From NCBI GenBank assembly GCA_029267455.1, contig JAJUIX010000064.1:1-7164 (forward strand): DNA of 7,164 bases, written 5' to 3'. The notes under the pieces are model-generated. The model did not search any database, was not told where the DNA came from, and saw nothing but the letters and a program-made list of their open reading frames with translations. Below are positions 1 through 7,164 of this stretch, piece by piece (within the stretch, counting starts at the first letter, position 1; every line of letters begins with the position of its first letter). A program made the position numbers and the translations under genes. The stretch is from Enteractinococcus sp. (GTDB lineage Bacteria; Actinomycetota; Actinomycetes; Actinomycetales; Micrococcaceae).

Positions 1-1046
1 GCGGTGGTGAGCAGTCCGAGTTCACCACGGAAGGGTTGGGTTTCGGTAACCCAGAGATCTTCGAAGTGTTTCAGGGTGTTGAGATCCATGAGCAGAGAGC
101 TGGCTTCGATGCCAGCCGCTCGGAGACTATGCAAAATACGAAAGCCGTGGGTGTCTAGATCGCCCCAGTAGAGCACTTGAGCCTGATGAATCCACGGCAG
201 TTGAGCTAACCCAGAAACCGCGGTCCCCTTGCCGAAGATCGCCACCAGGTCGCGCGCGGGTGGAAGGGTGAGGAGTGAGATGAGGTTTTCGACAATCAGC
301 ACGTTTGCCGGTGCGATATCGAGTCGGGCGAGCTGTTCAACCGGTGCGGTGATATCTGACAAGCCGTGCAGCCACATGGTCTCGTCAAGTAGCCGAATGC
401 GCCACAGCTCAGGTTCCGCGCGGATACCTAGGGTCTTGTGCCCGGTATGGGCGATGTGGAGTTGGGTGACCAATCTGTTGTGTTCTTTGATCCACTTGGT
501 ATCGACCCCACGGATCGGAAGTTGCCGGATATAAAGGTTTGACGCGGGGTTTTCGGCCAGCCAGGTGAGGACGCCAACCAGCCGCTGGAAATCGATTTCC
601 TCGAGAGCAGCGATGAGCTCTGTGTTACGGATGAGGGCGGCGCGAAACTCCTCTGAATCATTTGCCGGTTGCTGATGTAGTGTTTCGAAGCGAGTCAGTA
701 GGCTGTTCCAGTGTTTTGTTTGCCCGAGGACCGCGGCGACCTCGGCTGGATCGTGCATTTCTAATCGCACTGGCACTTGCTGATTACCTAACAGCGACCA
801 CTGGCGAGTCTCCCATTGCACGTAAGCAGCCATTTTGGTGTGTGCTCGCCACGAAGTCACCCAGTCGATTGCGGCTTGTTGATCCTGCATCGCCGCCCGC
901 TGCGTGGGTGGGTGTAATGGCACGCTTGCTGCAACCGGCGTGGCGTCTTCCAAACCGAGGCGCTGTAATGCCCAAGAGCCAGCGTGCCGACGATAGGCTT
1001 TGCGCAATCTGTCGAGAGCAGCAGCGGTGGTCACGCGTTTTACCAC
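1..1046 (-). CDS. jetD: JetD (MksG/EptD), Wadjet Toprim-type nuclease, 3' end cut by window
   Basis: The open frame runs without a stop from GTG at 1046 to the window edge, giving 348 complete codons; full-length relatives are somewhat longer, so a few dozen C-terminal residues are missing. The N-terminal half fits DUF3322, with the family hallmark RQLPIRGVDTKWI at residues 174-186. The C-terminal half fits the Toprim-like DUF2220: a glutamate in LIVENLIS (E253), then FGKGTAV, YWGDLDTHGFRIL with D296 and D298, and LLMDLNTL around D321. These are the expected metal-binding acidic residues of a topoisomerase VI/Spo11-like Toprim fold. In characterised Wadjet systems JetD is the nuclease that cuts circular plasmid DNA recognised by JetABC. 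GTG 1046 is the first start codon after an in-frame stop at 1064-1062 and has GGAGGG just upstream. It overlaps the jetC stop by 7 nt, which implies translational coupling. The identification is confident; the exact start is slightly less so, because a second GTG lies at 1034. Confidence 0.95.
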   Translation of the reverse strand, partial: MVKRVTTAAALDRLRKAYRRHAGSWALQRLGLEDATPVAASVPLHPPTQRAAMQDQQAAIDWVTSWRAHTKMAAYVQWETRQWSLLGNQQVPVRLEMHDPAEVAAVLGQTKHWNSLLTRFETLHQQPANDSEEFRAALIRNTELIAALEEIDFQRLVGVLTWLAENPASNLYIRQLPIRGVDTKWIKEHNRLVTQLHIAHTGHKTLGIRAEPELWRIRLLDETMWLHGLSDITAPVEQLARLDIAPANVLIVENLISLLTLPPARDLVAIFGKGTAVSGLAQLPWIHQAQVLYWGDLDTHGFRILHSLRAAGIEASSLLMDLNTLKHFEDLWVTETQPFRGELGLLTT

Positions 1047-4000
1047 AGTCCCTCCGGTTGATTATTATTCGATGATATTGTGGTCGAAGTAGGATCTGCC
1101 CCGTCACCAAGTGTGGCCGAGGTTTCTGCTGGAGTAGGGTTGGCTGGTCCTGTGCTGTTGGCATACTCGGACTCGTTGTTCGTCAACGAAGTGTTGTCTA
1201 TGCGATCAGTGGTTTCTACTTCGACAAGTGCCACTGATGACTTGCGCGCATCTTCAATACTGATCACTGCTGTGCCATCAATGTAGGCGTCTAAGGTTTC
1301 TAATAATTTCAGGGGAGTGGCCAGCACCATGTGGAAGCCGAATTCTTGAAATATATCCATGGCTAGCCGGGTGAAACGGCTATCGGCCTTATCGAAGGCT
1401 TCGTCCATCATGACCGTGCCGAATCCTGGCACGTCCGCATCCACCCCTGCGAGCTGATAACGCAGTGCAGCAGCCAGACAGAAGGTCACAAGTTTTTGTT
1501 GTTGACCGCCGGATAGCCCCGCCGACGAATCAAAAGCATCGACCTCCACGCCGCTTCCATCTAATTCTCGTGCCCGGAACCGTACGTGGAACCGGGTATC
1601 AAGGACCTGACGTCGCCAACTGACATCGGTTGGATCGGAAGAATCGATCTTTTGCATGATGCCATTCATGATGTGAAAGCGGGATTCGGCAGATTCATCG
1701 TCTTCTCCGCCCCAGGAACCCGAGGCGATTGTGTGCAAATCTGCTAGAAACTCACGAGCCTTATCGTTCTGGTTATTCAACACCACAATATCCAGGTATG
1801 TGCCAGGGTTGAATTCGGAACGAGCCAGGGACGCATTGATTGGGGCAATTCGGTCTTGGACTCGGCTGAGGTTGCCGCGAATCTCGCTAGCTAGGCTTGC
1901 CACATTATTTTGCGATTGGGTTCTGAGGAGTTCAAAGAAACGTTCTTCGAATCGTGGTAGTCCGTCGGAAATGATGTTCTCTAATAGTCTGTGGTACCCC
2001 TGCCGGTCATCGATATACACGGTCAGATTTGCCGCAACGGATTCCCACTGGTTGCGGAATGCTTGTGCTAGCTCTTGAAATCTTGATGCCGCAGTATTTG
2101 CTTGGTTTTGGAAATGTTGCAGTTCTTTATGCAGTGCGGTGGTGACTTGCCGGGACACCCGGTCGATTTTGTCATGGGTTAGGCGTCGAGACTCCGCGGT
2201 CGTGACAAATAGTGCTTCCAGGCGTTGGCTAAGATCTGACGACAGTTCGATGGAACTGGCTTGCTCCTGCAGCTCGTCAATAGAAGCTGCGAGAGTTTCG
2301 AGGTGCTGCTGGGCGGCATACACCGCTTTCAGCTTTTCATCGTGAGTTCTTTCAGCAGCAGATTTCCAGGATGTCGCCTCCGTGAGACGACGTTGTGCTT
2401 CGATAAGATCAGTATTGGACGATTGTAGCTCCACCAGCTTGTCTTGCAGTTCAGATAACCGTAGCTCGGCGGTTATTGTATCGATTGATTCCCACCGAAG
2501 CGTTTCCACATCCCGGAGCAGGTGCAAGCGTAACTGTTCATGATCTTGTTGTTGCTGAATCTTGTTGAGCTGTTGATCGAGCCGGTCGTATTCGTCGGTG
2601 AGTTCTTGCAGCCGGGTGGCAAATGTTTCGTATTTTTCGTGATTACTCAGTCCCATGACCCAGTGAGATGGATCGTCCACCCGATGCCGGTCGTCTTTTT
2701 CATAGCGGGTGGCACCTCTGCGCACCTGTCCTGCTCGGGTGACCGCGTGCTGAAAATCTCCGAATTGTCGGGCGTCTTCGACCGCTTCATAATCGTAGCG
2801 GTGAGTCAACTCCGCGTGGATCCAGGCCTGCATGGGGTGTGCTGGAACATGCACCCGGTTGACAATCGAGTTGGGGTACTTGACCGGTTTCGGACTCGGA
2901 TCTGCGTTCGGTACCACCTCGGCTACGATCCGGGCGCCCAGATACTGGCGATCAATCGTATCTAACACGGTTGCGCGGTGGGCTTGGGGGACCAGCAAGG
3001 TCGTGGCTAACGGTCGTAAGACTCGTTCGATCGCGCCTGTCCATTGATGGTACTCCGAGCGGACTTCCATGAGCTCGCCGGCAAATGGCAGACTCTTTTC
3101 CGGGATGCCAGCGGTCTGTGCAATGATCTGGCGAGCTTGCTGTAACCGCAGCGGCATGTTGGATGGCGATGCCTGTAGTGAGCGCAGCTCTGCCTGCAGT
3201 TCCTTGCGGGCCACTTCGTTTTGCCCCCGCTGCGTTCCCACCTCGAGCAGTTGTTGTCGCAGTTCGTCCCGTCGGGCGGTGGCATTTGCGATATCTTCTT
3301 TTGCCTGAGTGCGCAGCTCTTCAAAATCCTGCCAGGTGTATGGCAACTCGATTTGAACCTGCATGAGCTTTTGTTGCAGGTCGTGGCGGGCCTGCTGAAT
3401 GGTGGTGACTTCGTTTTGCTGGCTTTGGATTTGATCCTCTAAAGACTGCAGCGCCCCGCCGCCGGCTTCTAACAGGAATTGGTTTGCAAGATTGTGATCG
3501 GCGATCGCATCGTCACGCCGTTGCCTTGCAATTTCATATTCGCCTTCATGCTCGAGCAATTGGCGTCTGACCTTCTCGGCTGCTTTTGAGACCAAGTCAA
3601 ATTTGGCCAGGGTGGTGTAATCCTCCAGCCCGGACAACAGGTATTCGTTATCCGCGACGCGGTGCTGTGCTGTTTCGTAGTCTTCGGCGGGTGCCTGCAG
3701 CGCAGTGAGCGCATCGCGTTGCTGACGAGCGTCAACCACCGTTTCGTAGGCCTGGGAGAGCTCATGAAATTGGTCCTTGGCTGTGGTAGCCAGTTGAAAG
3801 GTGCGCGGCTCATCGAGCATGAACGAACGAAATAGGTCGTCCAGGTTTCCCAGTGATTTGGCCGATTGAGTGCGATGCAATAATTTCAGTGCGTTGTCAC
3901 CAGAAATGTTGAGCATCCGTTTGAACCGGTTGGCAAAGGTCGAGTGTCGGTCGGTAATGAGTTCGGCTTCCGGTACACCACGTTTCAGCTGCCGGACGTT

Positions 4001-4510
4001 AATACCCGAGTCGATGAACTTGCCAAATTCCGTGATCTTTCGGTCGTCCCGAAGAATAATGGATTGCTCTTGGACATCCGCGTTCTGCATGGCACCACGA
4101 CGCAGATAGTACAGTTTGATCAGCACGATGGGATCGGCATCAACACCGTTGCCGAAGCTCAGCTTGATCGCAGAGAAGGTTGCTTCGTCACGTAAATAGT
4201 GACTCACGACTTCACCGGTTCCAGTATCGGTGCCGCGACGGAAGGCGCCGCGAACATACGACACTAAACTTCGGGCATGGGGCCCACGAGCGGAACTGTC
4301 GTGGGCGGCGGCGTTAAATCGAATCTCACCGCGTGGCACCAGGACGGTTGAGACAGCATCCAGGAGTGAGGATTTTCCTGAACCGGAAGGACCAGTGATG
4401 AGAAATCCCTGGCGGGTGATGGGCAGTTCCCAGAAGCCCTGGAAAGTCCCCCAGTTGTAGACTTCGATTTTGTTCATTCGCCACTGGCCGGGCAAGATCG
4501 TGGTCGTCAT
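1040..4510 (-). CDS. jetC: JetC (MksB/EptC), SMC-like ATPase of Wadjet
   Basis: This 1156-residue protein is the motor subunit of the Wadjet complex, an SMC ATPase of the MukB/MksB/SbcC-like branch. The N-terminal head follows the family pattern IEVYNWGTFQGF (residues 15-26) and carries Walker A GPSGSGKS (40-47). A first coiled-coil arm spans about 245-445. A hinge of about 450-625 contains the conserved stretch LPFAGELMEVR (474-484), then W490, GAIERVLR (492-499) and LLVP. The returning Gln/Glu/Leu-rich arm spans about 625-890. The C-terminal head has signature LSGGQ (999-1003) and Walker B TVMMDEAF with D1036 and catalytic E1037. Both ATPase halves are therefore complete. Where most ABC ATPases have the H-loop histidine this protein reads VLATPLK (1062-1068). 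Residues from about 1100 form a Ser/Thr/Asn/Pro-rich, probably disordered tail. The ATG overlaps the jetB stop as ATGA and is preceded by AGAGGA. In known systems JetC dimerises, is bridged by JetA and JetB, and extrudes DNA loops. Confidence 0.97.
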   Translation of the reverse strand: MTTTILPGQWRMNKIEVYNWGTFQGFWELPITRQGFLITGPSGSGKSSLLDAVSTVLVPRGEIRFNAAAHDSSARGPHARSLVSYVRGAFRRGTDTGTGEVVSHYLRDEATFSAIKLSFGNGVDADPIVLIKLYYLRRGAMQNADVQEQSIILRDDRKITEFGKFIDSGINVRQLKRGVPEAELITDRHSTFANRFKRMLNISGDNALKLLHRTQSAKSLGNLDDLFRSFMLDEPRTFQLATTAKDQFHELSQAYETVVDARQQRDALTALQAPAEDYETAQHRVADNEYLLSGLEDYTTLAKFDLVSKAAEKVRRQLLEHEGEYEIARQRRDDAIADHNLANQFLLEAGGGALQSLEDQIQSQQNEVTTIQQARHDLQQKLMQVQIELPYTWQDFEELRTQAKEDIANATARRDELRQQLLEVGTQRGQNEVARKELQAELRSLQASPSNMPLRLQQARQIIAQTAGIPEKSLPFAGELMEVRSEYHQWTGAIERVLRPLATTLLVPQAHRATVLDTIDRQYLGARIVAEVVPNADPSPKPVKYPNSIVNRVHVPAHPMQAWIHAELTHRYDYEAVEDARQFGDFQHAVTRAGQVRRGATRYEKDDRHRVDDPSHWVMGLSNHEKYETFATRLQELTDEYDRLDQQLNKIQQQQDHEQLRLHLLRDVETLRWESIDTITAELRLSELQDKLVELQSSNTDLIEAQRRLTEATSWKSAAERTHDEKLKAVYAAQQHLETLAASIDELQEQASSIELSSDLSQRLEALFVTTAESRRLTHDKIDRVSRQVTTALHKELQHFQNQANTAASRFQELAQAFRNQWESVAANLTVYIDDRQGYHRLLENIISDGLPRFEERFFELLRTQSQNNVASLASEIRGNLSRVQDRIAPINASLARSEFNPGTYLDIVVLNNQNDKAREFLADLHTIASGSWGGEDDESAESRFHIMNGIMQKIDSSDPTDVSWRRQVLDTRFHVRFRARELDGSGVEVDAFDSSAGLSGGQQQKLVTFCLAAALRYQLAGVDADVPGFGTVMMDEAFDKADSRFTRLAMDIFQEFGFHMVLATPLKLLETLDAYIDGTAVISIEDARKSSVALVEVETTDRIDNTSLTNNESEYANSTGPANPTPAETSATLGDGADPTSTTISSNNNQPEGLW
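1050..1055 (-). promoter_or_regulatory. jetD ribosome binding site inside the jetC 3' end
   Basis: GGAGGG is the strongest Shine-Dalgarno sequence in the operon and lies inside the last codons of jetC. Spacing is short (three to four bases) to GTG 1046 and long (fifteen bases) to GTG 1034. Because an in-frame stop precedes GTG 1046, only these two starts are plausible and 1046 is preferred. Confidence 0.65.
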
Positions 4511-5190
4511 GCGTCGTCCTCTTCGTGTTCATCATCGTCGTCTAGCGGCAGGTGTGCTTCGCGGATCCGCTCGTATTCACGCCTAATCGCCCGGATCTCT
4601 TCGGGACCAAAAATGACGGCTAGTACCGGCGAAATCTCATACCGGCCCGGAGTGGAGGTTTCGTACAGGATGCCAAGTTTTTCAAAACGCGTCCAGGCGG
4701 CTCTGACACGTTTTTCAAACAGGGCAGGATCGGAACCGCCCACCCCCTGAAAGACCGACAGTTGTTCGACGGTTTCCGCCTCATCGATAATCGCCCGGGA
4801 CTGGTTGGAGTCTTGCATCAGCCGCTGTCGCAGGTGCAGTAGCAATACCGATTGGATATGCGTGAGCTTGGTTGCTCGCACTACCCGGGGTGCGGCGTCG
4901 TCGTCGACATTGCGAATGAAGGCGACCTCACGTTCATGGTCCACGACCAGTACTAGATAGAGATCTGCTAGACGAGATCGGATGATTTTTTCATCGACGA
5001 GGATGCGCGCCCACAAATTGCTGTGTCGGCCAGCAGAAATATATGGTCCGCGCAACAGTTGCAGCAGCGTTCTGCGAGTTTCGGCGTGTAGGACACCGGT
5101 ATCGGAATCCCAGAGTTTGTATTCGGGGTTTTCATTCGGTTCAGTGAATGCGTCGGGAGATATCGGGTCGGGAAATGTTGGGTTGGTCAT
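4507..5190 (-). CDS. jetB: JetB (MksE/EptB-type), KITE subunit, DUF4194
   Basis: This 227-residue protein matches the DUF4194 family, the tandem winged-helix (KITE) subunit that binds the kleisin in Wadjet/MksBEF complexes. Recognisable stretches are LLRGPYISAGRHSNLWARILVDE-like sequence (45-67), RSRLADLYLVLVVD (71-84), REVAFIRNV (87-95), TKLTHIQSVLLLHLRQRL (107-124), FEKRVRAAWTRFEKLGIL (158-175) and the terminal YEISPVLAVIFGPEE (184-198). Length is normal for the family. The first 35 or so residues are Pro/Asp/Glu-rich and probably flexible. The last dozen residues are strongly acidic (DDDDEHEEDD). No catalytic residues are expected; the role is structural, assisting DNA binding by the SMC-kleisin ring. 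It overlaps jetA by four nucleotides upstream and jetC by four downstream, so it is most likely translated in concert with both. Confidence 0.95.
   Translation of the reverse strand: MTNPTFPDPISPDAFTEPNENPEYKLWDSDTGVLHAETRRTLLQLLRGPYISAGRHSNLWARILVDEKIIRSRLADLYLVLVVDHEREVAFIRNVDDDAAPRVVRATKLTHIQSVLLLHLRQRLMQDSNQSRAIIDEAETVEQLSVFQGVGGSDPALFEKRVRAAWTRFEKLGILYETSTPGRYEISPVLAVIFGPEEIRAIRREYERIREAHLPLDDDDEHEEDDA
4517..4522 (-). promoter_or_regulatory. jetC ribosome binding site inside the jetB tail
   Basis: AGAGGA lies six bases before the jetC ATG and is formed by the Glu/Asp codons that end jetB. It supports ATG 4510 as the start and reinitiation at the ATGA overlap. Confidence 0.7.
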
Positions 5191-6632
5191 TGCACAATTC
5201 TTTCGTCGAAAATGAATAGGTCGATGTGAGCGTTGCGATCATCCCAGCACACTGTTTCGGTATTCCCGCGATACCAGGTGCCGTGTTCTTGGCCCAGCAC
5301 AATGAGACCGACCACCGATGCAATGCCTTGGGTAGCCGGAAAGTGCTCTAAGACCTCTGCGATACTGGCGGTGCCGTGGTCCCCGATCACGGTGTTGACA
5401 TTGGATTCCAGCTCGTGCATGTCAATGTCCATGGTCCGGGCCAGGTGTTGGATCTCGGCTAGTGACACAACACCGGTGTGATTCGTCTCTGTGATCTCGG
5501 CGACGCGGTAGTCACCTGGATTGTTGAGTCGCAGCGCCGAAACCGAGGCTATCTGGTCCAAACGTGACATCTGCAGCGCCACGTCGTATTCGTCGGTGGG
5601 GCGGATGATATCGGAAATCTGCATGGCTTCTTTCAGCGCGGCACGCAGTTCTCGGTTTAGGCGGCGCTCTTCGGCTAACCGTTGGGTTTGGACAAAGCGG
5701 CGCAGACTGCGACTAAAAGACGTCAGAATCTGGTGCACCTCGGTTGATCGGTCCTGTAGCAGTGGCAGCATCCGACGTAATGCACGCAACTGGGCCGGGG
5801 TCAGCTGGGCCGCAAAGTCTCGTTCGGTAATGGTTCGCACGGCGTCTTCAAATTCCAGGCCGCGCTCCGGGTCGAGGAGGAGCTGGTAGAAACCATAGAA
5901 TGATCGCCCGGCGTCGGAGTCTGCCAAAATATCAACGCCGCGGAAAATATCTTCGAGTACTTCGGACCGAGAATCGTCAGAATCAATGAGTTTTTCGCGA
6001 AGATCGTGGTTCAGGCCTTCGATTTCTTGTCGAACGCGGGCAAAGTCCGAAGGGACCTCGGTGACAAGGTTGAGGATCTCATCGACCCGCTCGGTAGCTC
6101 GTTCGGGGTCAAGCACATCGAAATCCCCAGCTGATAACCGTTGCATTTGGTCTTCAATTCGGGCCTTTTCAGCCTCGAGGTTCGCCAATCGTGAGGTGAT
6201 ATCCGGGTCAGTTTCGGCTACCAGTTGGGCTATCATACTTTGGATGGTGGCCAGACGAGATTCCGTCACCGTGCGCCGCGGCGTGTGGAGTGCATCGATG
6301 AATTGCAGCGCGGCCAGCGCACCGGGGGATAGCTCAAAGGTCTCTTCGCGGGCCTCAGTGCTGGGACGACGAATCAAGATGCCGGCACGGCGCCAATCAG
6401 CAATGTAATCCTGGGCCGTCCGGGGTAAGTCGAAACCTTCGGAGCGCAACTCTTCGAGATCTTCGGTGATCTGTTCGAATAGCTCCGGGGCGGGAATCTG
6501 GCGTTGTTCACCGGTAAACCGCTGTTCTAATATGGCCAAAACCACGGGCGCATTCTGGGCGCGCAGAAGTGCCAGGGCGGCGTTTGTGGTGGCAATGCGT
6601 TGATGGGCTAACGCCCGGCGGACCAGACTCAT
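5187..6632 (-). CDS. jetA: JetA (MksF/EptA-type), kleisin subunit, DUF3375
   Basis: This 481-residue protein matches DUF3375, the kleisin of Wadjet and MksBEF-type complexes. Family-typical stretches are ALALLRAQNAPVVLAILEQRF (19-39), GFDLPRTAQDYIADWRRAG (66-84), LIRRPSTEAREETFELS (86-102), TVTESRLATI (121-130), AGDFDVL (168-174), DFARVRQEIEGLN (196-208) and DIFRGVDILADSDAGRSFYGFYQLL (228-252). An N-terminal winged-helix part (about 15-115) is followed by a helical, charge-rich middle (about 120-345). A C-terminal domain (about 385-481) looks like a second winged helix. By analogy with known kleisins the two ends contact the SMC neck and cap of JetC and the middle binds JetB. It is the first jet gene, 37 nt after the stop of the upstream reductase gene. 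The ATG at 6632 gives a protein that begins at the family's usual position; only a weak GAG element lies ahead of it. Confidence 0.95.
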   Translation of the reverse strand: MSLVRRALAHQRIATTNAALALLRAQNAPVVLAILEQRFTGEQRQIPAPELFEQITEDLEELRSEGFDLPRTAQDYIADWRRAGILIRRPSTEAREETFELSPGALAALQFIDALHTPRRTVTESRLATIQSMIAQLVAETDPDITSRLANLEAEKARIEDQMQRLSAGDFDVLDPERATERVDEILNLVTEVPSDFARVRQEIEGLNHDLREKLIDSDDSRSEVLEDIFRGVDILADSDAGRSFYGFYQLLLDPERGLEFEDAVRTITERDFAAQLTPAQLRALRRMLPLLQDRSTEVHQILTSFSRSLRRFVQTQRLAEERRLNRELRAALKEAMQISDIIRPTDEYDVALQMSRLDQIASVSALRLNNPGDYRVAEITETNHTGVVSLAEIQHLARTMDIDMHELESNVNTVIGDHGTASIAEVLEHFPATQGIASVVGLIVLGQEHGTWYRGNTETVCWDDRNAHIDLFIFDERIVQ

Positions 6633-6641
6633 ATGAGCTCT

Positions 6642-6647
6642 ATCATA
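6642..6647 (-). promoter_or_regulatory. possible -10 element ahead of jetA
   Basis: TATGAT on the minus strand differs from the TATAAT consensus at one base and ends nine bases before the jetA ATG, so a transcript from it would have a very short or absent leader, which is common in actinobacteria. No good -35 hexamer sits at 16-18 bp spacing (AATGTT is found there), and no TG extension is present. It could be chance, with jetA instead served by read-through from the reductase gene. Confidence 0.25.
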
Positions 6648-6669
6648 GTCGCTGGCCGTCGGTTAACAT

Positions 6670-7164
6670 TTAGCGTGTGAGGCGACGGATGGGAATCTCG
6701 GGGTCGGCCAACTGTGCCGGGTCCACACTGATGTTCCGGGTGATCATGCGGGTGGCTGCGCGAATGACCATTTGGTCGTCGATCGCTGCGGCGCCCATGA
6801 GTTCGTCACCGTCGACCACAAAAATTGCGTTGTCCCCGCGGTGGACGAGATGTTCGTGAGCGTCTGGGATGACGCGGCCAACGGCCTGCACATCGTGACC
6901 GAATTGATCCGACCAGACCCACTGCGGCGTCGGGGCATCCGGTCGGGTACCCAAAATCGTGTGGACAACGTGGGCGGCCGAGGCTCGCCCGTGATCCCAG
7001 TGGTCCTGGCGCGGGTGCCCCTTGATTCGGCACACATCGCCGATCGCGTAGATACCGGGGACATTAGTGCGGTAGTGCTCATCGACCACGATGCCGTCGT
7101 CAATGGTCACGCCCGAACCCTCCGCGACTGCGACGGCTGGTTCAATTCCGACGGCGGCGACCAC
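6670..7164 (-). CDS. FAD-dependent ferredoxin reductase, C-terminal part (5' end outside window)
   Basis: This is the last 164 or so codons of a gene that begins beyond the right edge; the first visible GTG is probably an internal valine. The order of motifs is that of oxygenase-coupled NAD(P)H-ferredoxin/rubredoxin reductases. First comes the VVAAVGIEPAVAVAE-type strand, then an FAD-binding segment TNVPGIYAIGDV (33-44, with D43 contacting the flavin), HWDHGRASAAHVV (55-67), and WSDQFG (84-89). This opens the Reductase_C domain that runs to the end. Such enzymes pass electrons from NAD(P)H to a small iron-sulfur protein feeding a P450 or dioxygenase. The specific partner cannot be named from this fragment. 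It is co-directional with jetA and 37 nt upstream of it, so read-through into the defence operon is possible, but nothing suggests a functional link. Confidence 0.9.
   Translation of the reverse strand: MVAAVGIEPAVAVAEGSGVTIDDGIVVDEHYRTNVPGIYAIGDVCRIKGHPRQDHWDHGRASAAHVVHTILGTRPDAPTPQWVWSDQFGHDVQAVGRVIPDAHEHLVHRGDNAIFVVDGDELMGAAAIDDQMVIRAATRMITRNISVDPAQLADPEIPIRRLTR

Noticed and set aside
1..1046. Possibility that jetD is frameshifted or lost
   Set aside because: Codon-by-codon reading from GTG 1046 to the edge gives one uninterrupted frame with all expected hallmarks.
428..1164. Short open frames at 428-661 (-), 662-1075 (+) and 784-1164 (-)
   Set aside because: They lie in other frames over jetD and the jetC end, have no family-like sequence, and conflict with the well-supported jetD reading frame.
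1080..6408. Many plus-strand open frames of 60-141 codons opposite jetA, jetB and jetC
   Set aside because: Antisense shadows of long real genes, with Ser/Arg/Cys-rich composition and no recognisable motifs.
1040..6632. Assignment as a housekeeping MukBEF-type condensin without defence role
   Set aside because: The presence of a JetD nuclease gene directly coupled to jetC, and the DUF3375/DUF4194 partners, point to Wadjet/MksBEFG; a MukBEF operon has no such nuclease.
6661..6667. GTTAAC palindrome between the reductase gene and jetA as an operator
   Set aside because: Six bases is too short and there is no second copy or flanking symmetry to support a binding site.
1..7164. CRISPR arrays, tRNA or rRNA genes, insertion sequences and rho-independent terminators
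   Set aside because: No direct repeat arrays, RNA-gene-like structures, transposase frames, terminal inverted repeats or GC hairpin plus T-run were seen; nearly all bases are accounted for by coding sequence.

Overview
The window is almost entirely coding and all genes read on the minus strand, so the biological order runs from right to left. It holds a type I Wadjet plasmid-defence operon, jetA-jetB-jetC-jetD, which is the same architecture as actinobacterial MksBEFG/EptABCD. Upstream of it lies the 3' end of an unrelated FAD-dependent ferredoxin reductase gene. GC content looks moderate (low-to-mid 50s percent by eye). Divergence, moderate GC, GTG start use and the actinobacterial style of the Jet proteins suggest an actinobacterium, either a moderate-GC Micrococcales or Corynebacteriales member. 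The genus cannot be fixed from this window.

Layout, right to left: (1) 7164-6670, C-terminal 165 or so residues of a ferredoxin/rubredoxin reductase-like flavoprotein, cut by the window edge. (2) A 37-nt gap with a possible weak -10 element. (3) 6632-5187, JetA, the kleisin (DUF3375). (4) 5190-4507, JetB, the KITE subunit (DUF4194), overlapping jetA by ATGA. (5) 4510-1040, JetC, the SMC-like ATPase, overlapping jetB by ATGA. (6) 1046-1, JetD, the Toprim-type nuclease (DUF3322/DUF2220), overlapping jetC by 7 nt. JetD starts at GTG and runs off the window, so its last few dozen residues are missing.

Together JetA, JetB and JetC form an SMC motor of the MukBEF/MksBEF type that extrudes DNA loops. 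JetD is the associated nuclease that cleaves closed-circular DNA such as plasmids once extrusion is completed. Key residues are readable in all the catalytic parts: Walker A, ABC signature and Walker B in JetC, and the Toprim acidic residues in JetD. The locus therefore looks intact and functional as far as it can be seen. The system itself is already described. What is specific here is the tight translational coupling, a shine-dalgarno element embedded in the acidic-tail codons of jetB, and a disordered Ser/Thr/Asn-rich extension on JetC.
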